Positions 1 to 11,000 of a stretch of DNA of 64,000 bases are shown here, one piece after another (within the stretch, counting starts at the first letter, position 1; every line of letters starts with the position of its first letter). The stretch lies in NCBI GenBank assembly GCA_022376515.1, contig WTXI01000003.1:1-64000 (forward strand), in the 5' to 3' direction. The DNA comes from Lactifluus volemus (taxonomy: Eukaryota > Basidiomycota > Agaricomycetes > Russulales > Russulaceae). The notes below the pieces were generated by a model. The model did no database searches, was not told the origin of the DNA, and worked only from the letters and a program-made list of their open reading frames with translations. Position numbers and translations under genes: made by a program.

Positions 1-1494
1 GATATTCTTCACCAGCTACACAAAGGCGTGTTCAAAGACCACCTGGTCGAGTGGTGTACATCTATGGCAGGCGTGGAAGAGATCGACGCACGGTTCCAAT
101 CGATCCCTGACTTTCCTGGGCTAAAGCACTTCTCAAAAGGGATATCTTTCGTCTCTCAATGGACTGGTCGGGAGCATAAAGAGATGCAGCGCGTCTTCGT
201 TGGCCTTCTTGTCACTGCAGTTCAACCCGCTGTCTTGAGAGCGTCAGTGGCTGTTGTCAATTTCATCTACTATGCTCAGCTTCACGTCCACACAAGCGCA
301 ACCATTGAAGCGCTCCACACTGCTCTTGTGACTTTTCATGAGAACAAAGACGTGTTCATTCAGGCTGGTATTCGTGACGACTTCAACTTTCCTAAGCTAC
401 ACTCTATGGTACACTATTACGACGCAATCAAGACACATGGCTCGCTGGATGGCTACAATAGCGAGTCCCCTGAACGCCTTCACATCGACTTTGCTAAAGA
501 CGCCTACAGAGCGAGCAACAAACACGATTTTGTAGCTCAGATGACTATCTGGTTGAGCCGGCAAGAAGCCATCGCTCGTTTCAGTGATTATCTTGACTGG
601 CACAATCGTTTCCACATGCCAACTAGTACTGCCGTGGACTCGGAGGACTATGACGCCCCAAGTCTAGATCTCAGTGATATGTCCTCAGGTTCTGTGTCAG
701 CTAGTACTCATCTCGTAGCGAAGCACCCTGGCTACCCTCATCTGCATGTGGACACTATTGCGCTGGACTTCCGTGCATCACAGTTCCTTCCTGCATTACA
801 AGCATTTATCCGTTGCAAGTGTCGCCCTTCTCAGAAGCCTATTGTCCCAAATGAATTTGATCGATTCAATGCATACAAAATACTCGCCATCCGTCTCCCC
901 AATTCACCTGCATCTGGCCGCTATGACGAAATTGCACGCGTTCGAGCAACGCGGCTCGTTCCCGGAAAAACAGGGCACAGTGACAGCAGTGCTGTCTTTG
1001 ATACTGTGCTCGTGAAAGTGGATGGTGTACTCAACAGTGCGACTAGCGGCACGCCTTTGGAAGGTATGCAGTGAATGGAACCCTCAGTGTTTGATACTAC
1101 GCTAACTGAAGACGTTGTATGATTCCCAGGTCTTCAGGTCGCTCAGGTGCGGCTAATTTTCGACCTTCCAGAGCATCTGCGGCAGCCACAGATTCCCCAT
1201 CGGCTGGCATACATCGAATGGTTCACACAGTTTCGAGGGCCCCATCCAGATTCACGGCTGTATTCCGTGAAGCACGCCTCGCGAAATCGATGCCCTGCTG
1301 TGGAAGTCATACCAGTGGAGCGCATCGCACGGAGCTGCCACTTGATCCCCCATTTCAACACACATTGTCCAAGGTCCTGGACGTCTCAAGATGTTCTTGA
1401 AGTAGCTGAGACTTTTTATTACAATCCTTACATATCACTTTCAGAATTTTGTCGATATCACAGCATTGGTAGGCTATCTGATGTCTCGGAGTAG
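1..1494 (+). CDS. Plavaka-type DNA transposase, C-terminal part (cut by window edge)
   Basis: The frame is open from base 1, so the 5' part lies outside the window. Exon 1-1063, intron 1064-1129 (GTATGC...CCCAG) and exon 1130-1494 join in phase. The product begins in the conserved motif [19 protein letters not shown] and carries the downstream hallmarks of the Plavaka family (a CACTA-related group abundant in Agaricomycetes): [41 protein letters not shown], and a tail ending in the SCHLIPHF and [11 protein letters not shown] motifs. The family role is cut-and-paste transposition in the nucleus. No stop or frameshift is seen in this part. It is a different subfamily from the copy at 51.2-57.4 kb, which differs throughout. 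Family identity rests on remembered motifs. Confidence 0.85.
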
Positions 1495-1857
1495 TAATAA
1501 GACATTATATATCAGTTTGAGCACTGAGCGAGAGTGTTCCTAAGGACATGGCATAGGTGGTGGTTGCTCCCCATCGGGGACAATCACCCACAGCTGTTTA
1601 TAATAATATCACTCATGCTTCACATTCAGACAACACACACTCATGTCACTGGCACCTACAGATCAAATGGCCGGGCTGGAGTCAGAGCCCCTATATGTCA
1701 AAACTTACAGAGGACTAGATACATCGCTTCTAACCTACTAAGGTCTAGCTATGTCCCTTCTAACCTACCTAGGCCTCCATACGGACTGATCAACCTACCA
1801 AGGCCTAGGAGACCTATACTAGCTACCTAGAAACTGGCCACCCTAGGTAGCTGGGGA
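1495..1857. repeat. Spacer with a short imperfect tandem repeat
   Basis: No gene is seen between the Plavaka stop and the MULE homology. Around 1727-1815 a roughly 30-bp unit built on AACCTACYNAGGYCTA occurs three times with variation. The remainder shows no recognisable feature. It may contain the degraded 5' end of the MULE element. Confidence 0.45.
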
Positions 1858-4056
1858 GTGTTTCCTGATGGGATCAATATCATGAAGCACGCAGAAGATA
1901 ACGTTCATAACTGGATGAATCCCCACTCTCCTGACTTCAATAAAGACATTGCTAAATCTGTATTCCACTACAGCGCAAGAGTCCAGCACAGCGATCGATT
2001 TGAAGTGTTTATATCAACAAAGGAGATGGAGGACGCAGCGTGGTCCTATGTCCACGACTCACAGCTCATCCTCGATGGTACATTTGGTGTCTCCTCATCA
2101 AGACTGCTACTTTGGATCGCAATGGGGTTAGATCACCAGGGGAAAGGCTTACCCGTCGCGATGTTTCTGTTTTCTGCGCCTGCGGGGGTCCTTGCAACTC
2201 ATGCCGGATACGACATGCAAGTTCTCACTCACCTTCTCAAAACCTGGAAAGATTGGCTGTCTTCCCGTGAGTCAGCTAGGAACCGCGTGTTTGAGCCACG
2301 AGTGGCCATCACAGACACTGATGTCAAGGAGCGAGGCGCTTTGACATACACCTGGCCTTCCATAGTGCTCTTGCTGTGCAAGTTCCACATGCGGCAATGT
2401 TGGTCTAACAAGCGGCAAGCTATGCTGAAGAGGGACAGTTCCCTGAGTGCGCATGTTATTGAGCGCCTGCGGAGTCTAGAGTTGTCGTAAGTCAGGTCTT
2501 TCTCATGGGCATATGCGGATAGCCATAACACTTACCTTAACATAAGTTTACTACGCAGCACCACTTATCAAAGTGCCATGTCGCTCATCCACACAGAACG
2601 CAGCCACTTGCTCAGCCTAGTGGTTGATGACAGTAGCATGATAACCATTAATGGAAGTATGACATACCTGACGTACCTGTGCAATTACTGGATGAAAGAG
2701 GAGCTATGGCAGTCCTGGTCGCTCCATGGACGAATCAAAGCGGCATCACGCCTTGGAATCCCCGTCGAGGGAGTGCTCCCGACGACAAATCACCTAGAGG
2801 TTCTCAATAGGATAATCAAGAAGAAGTACTTGCCTCAATGGCAGCACTCCGGAAACCGGCTTCGGTTCGACGTCCTGGTTTTTCATCTTGTCCGACACAT
2901 CCTACCCTATCTATACGCTCAGGTCCGTCAACGAGATAATGCAGATGCATGGAAAGCTGCTCGATTTGCCACCGCCGCCGGGGGTGTAATGCCGTCGAGG
3001 AAGTGTGAGTCTGGGGGGACGCTCACCAACAACACATCAGCGCCATTTTTGTGGTTTGAAGAGGACATTCGCCGAGATGGTCTGGCCACCGGGATCCTTC
3101 AAGGAAGGCAACTCTTGATAATTCCTAGTAGCCACCCAACCGAGGTCTGGGCAACCTGCGCAACATCATCAAGCAATCCTGATGATCCATCACATGAGCG
3201 GTATTGGCTCACCTACAATTTAGAGGGCACCGCCACGTGTACCTGCCCTGACTGGCTGAAGCGTGGGGGAGCATGCAAGCACCTGCGGGCACTGTGACGA
3301 CATGTCCGCTATCAGATGGAGATACGACAGGTAACCTGCGTTGACAAATTTCCTGCATCTCTGCAGGAGGCACAGGATAAGCACGCTGTCCTCGAAGACC
3401 GAGTTGATCCACCTACTCAACCTGTTTCTATGAGCCTATATCCCAACGGCTATGCAAACCCAACGCCACCACCTACTATGGTACCATCAGCCCTCCCGGA
3501 AATACCGCTAGAAATGGAATTTGGGAACGTACCAACCCTCCTGAACTCGGAATTTGAAATTGCGGCTCAAATGCGCTCGGTCGATACGGACTCCGATGTT
3601 GATGGCCCACAGGACGACGCCGAGAGTGGCGATGATGCGTGCCACGATGATGATATGTCACAGGTAGTCCTCCCCGATCTTACCAGGGTTGAACTGATTC
3701 TAAAGATGGATTAGCAAAGAAGCAATATACTTGGCGTTACTACCCAACTCAATCAGCGCCTCGCGTTCGATATCAAAGCCGTTATCCCGAGGTTGTACGA
3801 CATCCACACGAATATCTGTGAATTGGCGACAATCGAGAGGACAGACGACGTTCAAACCCTTGAAACGATCATGCAAAAGGTGCACAATCAACTCAAGATC
3901 AAGTCTCAACAGAAAGTCGAAACGGAGACTTACGATACCCGAAACCCTGAAACAAAAGAGGTCCAGCGCGTCACAACCCCACAAAGGAAAATCAGGCCAC
4001 TCCCCCCTTCCCCAGAGGTCAAGCAAATACGCAAAAAGTCACGCAAGACGTTCTGA
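1858..4056 (+). pseudogene. MULE-type transposase with SWIM zinc finger, two in-frame stops
   Basis: Homology starts at PDGIN (about 1861) and lacks a clear start codon. Exon 1858-2486 and exon 2559-4056 join in phase across a 72-nt intron (GTAAGT...CGCAG). The MULE domain shows a DDE-like triad: the D of ILDGTFGV, the D of AITDTDVKERGAL followed by LCKFHMRQCW, and the E of NHLEVLNRIIKKKYL. A SWIM zinc finger (CTCPDWLKRGGACKH) follows. A TGA at 3295-3297 falls just after the SWIM motif, and a TAG at 3712-3714 falls further on, yet the same frame stays open beyond each, ending in a basic tail (KQIRKKSRKTF) at 4056. Both stops could arise by C-to-T change (CGA to TGA, CAG to TAG). The upstream region that normally precedes PDGIN in relatives is missing, so this copy is 5'-truncated and probably dead. 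Confidence 0.8.
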
Positions 4057-4862
4057 AATGATCAAAGGGTTATGCGATACGGAGGAGGAGGAGGAGGAGG
4101 AGGAGGAAGGAGGAATACATACCGCAAATATACCCAGAAAAGGTTTCTTTTGATACTTGTCCGAAATGTAGAGAGACCGCGAAGGAGAGAGGGAGTGGGC
4201 AACAGACATCCCTCCTAGACAGCCAGACAATGTGTCGAAGCTGCCCTCAGATGGCGCCGTGCAGACGTGGGAAGTGTGACTTGTCCTGCTGTCCTCGAGG
4301 CGTCCGGGGATAGGGGTAGGGAGGTGGGGTGCAACAGACATTCTATTCAAGACAATCAGACAACTCGCCAAGATTGCTCGGAATAGGCGCTGTGCGAACG
4401 TGGCCAAGTGAGCGGGAACTTGTGTGTGCATCGTCGAGGCTTCCAGCTAGGGGAGGGGGTGCAACAGGCTTTCCACCCGAGGCAGTCTGACAACGAGTCG
4501 TGACTGCTCGAGATGGAAGCTGTGCGGAAGGACATCGTACAGAAGAGTGGACTCCGACTAAGTGAAGAGATAGACATGAAGGCGAGAAGTTCCGTCATAG
4601 CGTGGATAATATTAGTTCCGTCATAGCGTGGATAACATTGCCCCAGCTATCTCACGGTCGCGGCTCAAGCGGAGTTCGAATGTTCGAATGTTCGAATGTT
4701 CAGACGTTCAAAATTTCAAACGTTAAGTCGTACAGCACTTCACATCGTCATTTCAATCCCTTTTCCTCCTCCCGCACCTGCAACTCTTCGACTTCAAGTT
4801 GTCCTTCATTTCATAATTCACGTCACCCTGCCCCTCTCCGTAACACTTGCAATTTCGACACA
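4057..4862. other. Non-coding spacer with microsatellite and short duplication
   Basis: No gene is supported. A GGA microsatellite lies at about 4080-4110. TTCCGTCATAGCGTGGATAA is directly duplicated at about 4590 and 4615. Near 4678 the heptanucleotide-like TTCGAATG occurs three times in tandem. The open frames here are low-complexity. Confidence 0.6.
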
Positions 4863-5238
4863 TCTCACGGTTCACACAGTCCGCACGGAACTGCTCTCGA
4901 GTTGCCTTGACACGTTGTCTGGTGACTTCGGGGTGGATCATTTGTTGCACCCCCTCTTTCCGTCCTGCGTCTTCAAGTCTTCAACACGTCTCACGGTTCA
5001 CACAGTCCGCACGGGACTACTCTTGAGTTGCCTTGACACGTTGTCTGGTGACTTCGGGGTGGATCATTTGTTGCACCCCCTTTTTCCGTCTTGCGTCTCC
5101 AAGTCTTCAACACGTCTCACGGTTCACACAGTCCGCACGGGACTACTCTTGAGTTGCCTTGACACGTTGTCTGGTGACTTCGGGGTGGATCATTTGTTGC
5201 ACCCCCTCTTTCCGTCTTGCGTCTCCAAGTCCTTCGAT
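4863..5238. repeat. Three tandem copies of a 126-bp unit
   Basis: TCTCACGGTTCACACAG recurs at 4863, 4989 and 5115, an exact 126-bp period. The period is a multiple of three, which is why one frame stays open through the array (42 residues per unit), but no independent sign of coding is seen. The array lies about 230 bp upstream of the start codon of the gene split by the retrotransposon and may be part of its promoter. Confidence 0.85.
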
Positions 5239-5261
5239 CTTCCCCCTTGGGTCCTGCACTG

Positions 5262-5465
5262 CGTCAAAAATTACCTTGCTACGACTGCCTTTTTTTTTTT
5301 CACGGTAAGTGTTCGTGAATGCTTTGTGCGACTGCTAGGCTGAAAGCAAAGTAGTATCTTCACCACGTCAAAATTTTCCTCGCTACAACTGCATATATTA
5401 TTTCACGGTATGTGTTCGTCGACACTTTGTGCGATCGCTAGGCTGAAACCAAGAGCAGTATTCTC
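5262..5465. repeat. 104-bp direct duplication just upstream of an ATG
   Basis: CGTCAAAAWTT...TCACGGTAWGTGTTCG...GCTAGGCTGAAA is present twice with offset 104 (5262 and 5366). The second copy ends next to the ATG at 5466. Divergence between copies suggests an older duplication than the 126-bp array. Confidence 0.7.
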
Positions 5466-5484
5466 ATGTCTTCTCCTCAACCCC
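5466..5484 (+). pseudogene. First six codons of the hypothetical gene interrupted by the LTR element
   Basis: ATG at 5466 opens MSSPQP and runs into the 5' LTR at 5485. The downstream frame resumes in phase after the 3' LTR and the duplicated ACCCC at 13153. The link is supported by the 5-bp target duplication and by perfect phase across the junction. Confidence 0.8.
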
Positions 5485-6089
5485 TGTTATGGACTGACAC
5501 GTGTTCGCTGACTCATACTATACATTTTTCGGACTACTGACTCATTTCTGCTGACTCTCTTGCTTATGCGAATGGACTGCCGATCGCTTTGTCTCAGATC
5601 GCGTACTTATTTCTCTCACGATACAGCCTCGCACAGCACCGTACAGCCGCAAGCAACAGCCACATGCACAGGATGACTTGCTGATTCCTGAAACATGTTT
5701 CAAACCCTGAAAGCTGTACGAAGGTCACAGCCCCTACGGCTGTGTACATAGCCTCGTTCTTCTCTATATAAACCCTGTACTTTCTGCCCTAGAGACCTTA
5801 AGTCTCAGTTTTGTTTCGCAATCCAAGTCTTCTATCTATTAGAACCTTGCTTGCCTAGAAGCATTAAAACCTGAGAGAACCCTCTTGACATCACGCTCTT
5901 CGACTTCTTGACACTTTGGTCTTATCCCCAAGCCCAAAGCCCTCGACTTCTGAAACGCTCTTGACTTAGTCGTTTACTAAGTCTCATCTATCGAACCTTT
6001 GATCTTGACTTGCACGTCTTGCAAGTCTAGTTCTTAACTCAACGAACGATCGTACACTTCGTACAAAGGTCCCACTTGGAACCTTAACA
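5485..6089 (+). repeat. 5' LTR, 605 bp
   Basis: It matches 12543-13147 over its full 605 bp with one visible mismatch. It begins TG and ends CA. A TATATAAA box at 5765-5772 marks the likely U3 promoter, placing the RNA start near 5795-5800. Confidence 0.95.
5765..5772 (+). promoter_or_regulatory. TATA box of the LTR promoter
   Basis: TATATAAA lies 281 nt into the LTR. A start 25-35 nt downstream would put the RNA 5' end at or just before the self-primer sequence at 5800-5811. The same box recurs in the 3' LTR. Confidence 0.6.
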
Positions 6090-6090
6090 C

Positions 6091-6102
6091 AAACTGAGAC
6101 TT
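6091..6102 (+). promoter_or_regulatory. Candidate primer-binding site, self-priming type
   Basis: The sequence starting two bases after the LTR end, AAACTGAGACTT, is the exact reverse complement of LTR bases 5800-5811 (AAGTCTCAGTTT), which sit at the predicted 5' end of the RNA. No match to a usual tRNA 3' end (for example TGGTAGC-type) is seen at this position. Tf1/sushi-type fungal elements are known to prime minus-strand synthesis with their own RNA 5' end; the arrangement here fits that mechanism. Confidence 0.65.
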
Positions 6103-6135
6103 CTACTCTCACATTTGTGAACGAACGAACGAACC

Positions 6136-7938
6136 ATGTCAGACAGCTCTAAAGGCAGTCCATATGGTAGATTCACCGCGTTAGCCGAAGAATCTCCTGA
6201 ACAAAATCGCCCTACACAAAGCGATGACGACGATGACGAAGCCCTTGCGCAGGCCGCTGGGACTAGACTTCGCGCCCACTCCCATACCCCTATGATCACA
6301 CTTGAACAAGCAATTGAACAAGTGAAACAGCCAGCGACCCCATCTGACTCTGGAAGTGGCGAAGAACCAAACTACAACATAGCTATGGACCTCTTACCTG
6401 AAAGTCCTACTGACGAACAGCTTGAGCAAATGAGAAAAATATTTGCTAAGCAACCAACGCCTGAACCAGTACCCAATCCAAACGCCCCGCTCACCCCTAC
6501 GGAACTCCTCGCCTTGAATACCATATTCAAATCCAAAGCCCCTGCTTCCACAAGCACCTCACCGATCCAATCTCTTGCAGCACGAGCTTTTCATGCGGCT
6601 GCGCAAGGAGTTGCAGGTTATGCCCTACTCCCCCCCTTCCAAATCGCCTCAGCAACCGCCACAGTAACACCCACCGCTTCAACCCTCTTTTCCCAACCCA
6701 AAGGAAAAGGAAAGAAAACTTCTACTACGGCAAGTGGTAGTGGAGCAATCTTCAGCGGTAGCGGAGGAGGTGGAGGAGGCGGAGGAGGAGGAGGTAGCGG
6801 TGGTGGAGGAGGAGGAGGAGCACCTGGTAGTCCTGGGGGTGGTGGAGGAGGTGGAGGCGGAGCAGCAGCAGCAGCTCCCCTTCAACAAGGCCAAGGCTTT
6901 GCCCAAATCCCCGCCGCTGGAGGAGGGTTAATGGGGATTCTCCCAAAACCCTTTGATGGAAATAGATCACGATCAAAACGATTCATGGAAATCTTCGAAA
7001 ACTACCGAAGATTAAACCAAGGAAACCCCGGAATGTCAAACCCTGCAAACCGAATCCTCATGTTTACCACATTTATGTCTGGACCACGTTGCGAAGGCTG
7101 GGCCCAAGCACGTCTTAACTCCCTAGGAGGATACCTAGACCATGGAGGAGACCCCAATGACTTAGACCTCTGGGTTGGTTTCAAACAAAGGTTCCTCGAC
7201 GATTTCCGCGATGCCGCTGCAAAGGAAGATGCCCTCACAAAGTTTGCGAAACTTCGAATGATCGGAGACGAACTAGATGATTACACTACTTCGTTTAATG
7301 ACCTTCTTGAAGAAGCAGGCTTCGAAGCCGATGCTCAAGGGACTATCATTCAGTATCGCGCCGGTCTCAAAGAAGCCCTTCACATGACTATCATGAACCG
7401 TGAATGGCCGAAACCAGAAACCCTTGCAGATTGGCAGGAAGCGGCACGGAAACACTCCGCCGCATGGACGGAACAGAAATTATTTAAAGAAATGCACGGT
7501 GGCGGATCATTAGGACGCATTACTCAATTACTCGGCAATGCGCGAGGACAACAACAGCAACGTCGTCCTCAACAGCCACCGCGCCCAGCCCCACGTCCAC
7601 AACGCGACGCCGATGCTATGGATGTAGACGTCACTACTACCCAAAGCAATCGTACCCCTGACCCCGACCGCGAACGCCTCATACGCGAAGGACGTTGCTT
7701 CTATTGCAAAGAACAAGGTCATCTCTCTCGAGAATGCCCCGTCAAGAAGAAACGAAACGCCAACGCCACCGGCACTACACGCGCTCGTGTTACTGAAACG
7801 TCCGAAGTAACAACGACCCCTACTCCCACTTCTGTTAAAGAACTTTCAAATACAGAAGTTGCTAAAGCTCTCAAAGCTATGACCGATGAAGAACGTGGCA
7901 AACTTGCCGAATTCCTTTCCCAAGATCCGTCTTTTTAA
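6136..7938 (+). CDS. Gag polyprotein of the chromovirus
   Basis: A 600-residue frame starts at the ATG at 6136, 46 nt after the LTR. The N-terminal third is acidic and proline/alanine-rich. Residues of about 210-250 form a striking glycine tract broken by few serines. A retrotransposon Gag domain follows (about 265-430: PKPFDGNRSRSKRFMEIF, FLDDFRDAAAKEDALTKF, LDDYTTSFNDLLEEAGF). Near residue 520 is a single CCHC zinc knuckle, CFYCKEQGHLSRECP, for RNA binding. It forms the virus-like particle that packages the RNA. The stop at 7936-7938 lies within a T5 run, and pol continues in the -1 frame, so a frameshift or a missing base should be considered. Confidence 0.9.
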   Translation: MSDSSKGSPYGRFTALAEESPEQNRPTQSDDDDDEALAQAAGTRLRAHSHTPMITLEQAIEQVKQPATPSDSGSGEEPNYNIAMDLLPESPTDEQLEQMRKIFAKQPTPEPVPNPNAPLTPTELLALNTIFKSKAPASTSTSPIQSLAARAFHAAAQGVAGYALLPPFQIASATATVTPTASTLFSQPKGKGKKTSTTASGSGAIFSGSGGGGGGGGGGGSGGGGGGGAPGSPGGGGGGGGGAAAAAPLQQGQGFAQIPAAGGGLMGILPKPFDGNRSRSKRFMEIFENYRRLNQGNPGMSNPANRILMFTTFMSGPRCEGWAQARLNSLGGYLDHGGDPNDLDLWVGFKQRFLDDFRDAAAKEDALTKFAKLRMIGDELDDYTTSFNDLLEEAGFEADAQGTIIQYRAGLKEALHMTIMNREWPKPETLADWQEAARKHSAAWTEQKLFKEMHGGGSLGRITQLLGNARGQQQQRRPQQPPRPAPRPQRDADAMDVDVTTTQSNRTPDPDRERLIREGRCFYCKEQGHLSRECPVKKKRNANATGTTRARVTETSEVTTTPTPTSVKELSNTEVAKALKAMTDEERGKLAEFLSQDPSF

Positions 7939-8009
7939 AGGGCTCTGATCTCGCCGCCTGGATCCGAGCCTTAGTACCGAATAGCTTGTATTTAAACACC
8001 ATTTCATCA

Positions 8010-11000
8010 ATGGAAGTCCCTATTATTTATTCAAGCTATAACGGCGGAACAAAGGAAGACAAAGCGCTTGTTGACAGTGGCGCTACCAGTAATTTCATCG
8101 ATCATCGAACAGCAGAGAGATGGCAACTTGGAACAAAAGATCTAGACAGACCAATCCAGATCTTTAACGTTGATGGCACGGAAAACAAATTAGGACGAGT
8201 CACGAAGTTTTCTACGTTACGTATCCGTATGGGAAAACTAGAGGAATTACAAAACTTCTTCATTACGGACCTAGGCATGGATCGCATCATCCTTGGGTAC
8301 CCATGGCTAGAAACGTTCAATCCACGACTCAACTGGAAAAACCGAACCCTAGACGATGAAAACCCGAAGATTTGCCTCGAGTCCCAATATTACCACGTAG
8401 CAGTTGCTCTCAAAGAAAAAGCTCGAGTTTTACTCACACGAGCTTTAGAACCTGCTGGAAAATCCCAAGAGTGGGCTATTGCGGACACCGAACGACGCAC
8501 GGCTTCTAGTGCTGCTGTTCAAGGAATACCCCTTGAATACCAGCGTCATGCCTTTATCTTTGACGAAGAAGCAGCGAAACGCTTCCCTCCTAGCCGAGGA
8601 AAATTCGACATGGAAATAAAATTGAAACCAGACGCACCTGACATCATTAACTGCAAAGTTTATCCGCTAACTGAAGAAGGAAAGGAAATTACAAAGAAAT
8701 TCCTCAAAGAACATCAGGAGAAAGGCTATATCGAACAAACGGACTCCCCTTGGTCGTCACCATGGTTCCTTATCCCTAAAGCAGATGGAAGTTCTAGACC
8801 AGTTCAAGATTATCGACGCGTTAACGAACACACTATTCCCGACGTATACCCTCTCCCCCGCATCGAAAATCTTCTAGAACAACTCCATGGCATGCGATAT
8901 TTTACTACCCTTGACATTCGATGGGGGTATCACAATATCCGCATCAAAGACGAAGACCAATGGAAAGCCGCTTTTAAAACTCCCTATGGTCTTTTTAAGC
9001 CTAAAGTGATGTTCTTTGGACTACGAAACTCACCAGCGGTCTTCCAAAGATTCATGGATGCCGCCTTTGCTGATCTTGTCAACAAATACCCAGGACGCAT
9101 TTTAATCTATATGGATGACGTCCTCATTTGTTCCGACAATCTAGAAGAACTTCGAGAGATCACCCACGCAGTTCTCACACGCGCTCGCGAACTCTCCTTG
9201 TTCTTCAAAGCGTCAAAATGTCACTTTGAGAAAGAACAAGTCAAATACCTCGGTATTGAAGTACGTGATGGGAAGATAACAATCGATCCAACAAAAAGAA
9301 ACGGCCTAGCCAATTGGCCCACCGTCCTTACAAAAGTAGAGGACGTCAGAAGCACCCTTGGCGTCCTTGGCTTTCAACGACCCTTCATCCGTGGCTTTGC
9401 CGACATTGCGCGCCCCATTACTGCACTTCTAAAGAAGGGGGTGAAGTTCGACTGGACCAATGAGTGCAGTAATGCCCTAAAAATTTTACTTCAACGCGTA
9501 CAAGAAGACCCAGTCCTATACCGACCCGACTACTCGAAACCCTTTGAACTTGAAGTAGACGCCTCCCAATATGCCACTGGAGCGGTTCTACTTCAAAGAG
9601 ACAAAGATAACAAACCTAGAGCAGTTGGTTACGACTCGCACACCTTCAACGCTGCAGAAAGAAACTACCCAGTCTATGATCGCGAACTCTTAGCAGTCGT
9701 CAGGGGACTCCTTCGTTGGGAACACGTATTATTATCCTCACCTTTCCCAATTAAAGTATACACCGACCACAACAATCTTCGATTTTATCGGTCACCACGA
9801 AACATCGCACGAAGAGTGGCACGCTACCTGAGCAAGTTAGCAGAGTTTAATTTCGAACTCATCCACAAACCTGGCGCCACAAATCGTGCTGATGCTTTGT
9901 CACGACATCCCGCCATTCCCAAAGGCGATGATGACAACGAAGACATTGTGGTATTACCTGACAAACTCTTTATTCAAGCAATGGAACTCCACTCCATTGA
10001 AGAACGTGTCTGGCTAGCGCAAGGAGAAAACGACGACCTCATGAAACAATGGGCTGAAGAACATCAGCTAGAACAAGATCACAAGGGACAGTGGTGGAAA
10101 GCAGACGCTCCAGTAGTCCCTGAAGATGACCAACTGAAGAAAGATATACTCTGGCGTTATCATGACCATCAGCTTGCTGGCCATCCAGGCATCGCCAACA
10201 CCATGATAGAAGTCTTCCATAACTTCTGGTGGCCTGGACTCAAGCAGTATGTCACACAATACGTCAAGGGATGCGCCACATGCCAGTCAACAAAACCCCT
10301 TACCCATCGACCAAAACCCCCCATCGCTCCCATCGAACCACGAGAACAGGAAGCATCCAATGTTCCTTTCCAAGTCGTGGCGATGGACCTTATCACGGAT
10401 CTTCCCGAGTCACATGGATATGATTCCATCCTCACGATCGTCGATCACGATTGCACTAAAGCTGCCGTCTTCTTACCATGTACAAAAAAGATCACCACGG
10501 AAGAAGTTATCGATCTATACATCTCCAATGTTTTTCCGAACTACGGCGTTCCCCGAAGAATCATCTCTGATAGAGATCCCCGCTTCACATCACACCTAGC
10601 CACGGGGCTCTGCCAGAAACTCAAAATATCGCAAAATATCAGTACCGCCTATCACCCTCAAACGGATGGTCAGTCGGAAAGAAGTAACCAACGAGTAGAA
10701 CAATACCTCCGCATCTACGGCAATGATTACATGAATGACTGGTCCACACTTCTGCCCATGGCCCAGTTCGTTCATAACTCATGGCCAAACGCCACAACCG
10801 GATTTACTCCATACGAACTCCTCATCGGATACACCCCTCTCATCACGACTTCTCGGATCACAAGCCGTCTACCCTATGTCAACAAAAGATCCGAAGAACT
10901 CAAAAACATCCGAGAAAAGGCCCGATCAGCAATGAAACACGCACAGACCCTCCTTCACAAACGCACAGAACACAAGAAGGGTCAACGCCACTACCGAAAA

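Noticed and set aside
4696..5343. 215-residue plus-strand frame with repeated sequence
   Set aside because: It is the translation of the 126-bp tandem array, whose period is a multiple of three; no homology or splice logic supports a protein.
6679..6976. Antisense and +2 frames in the gag glycine region
   Set aside because: Low-complexity shadows of the GGN tract (poly-Ser/Leu/Glu).
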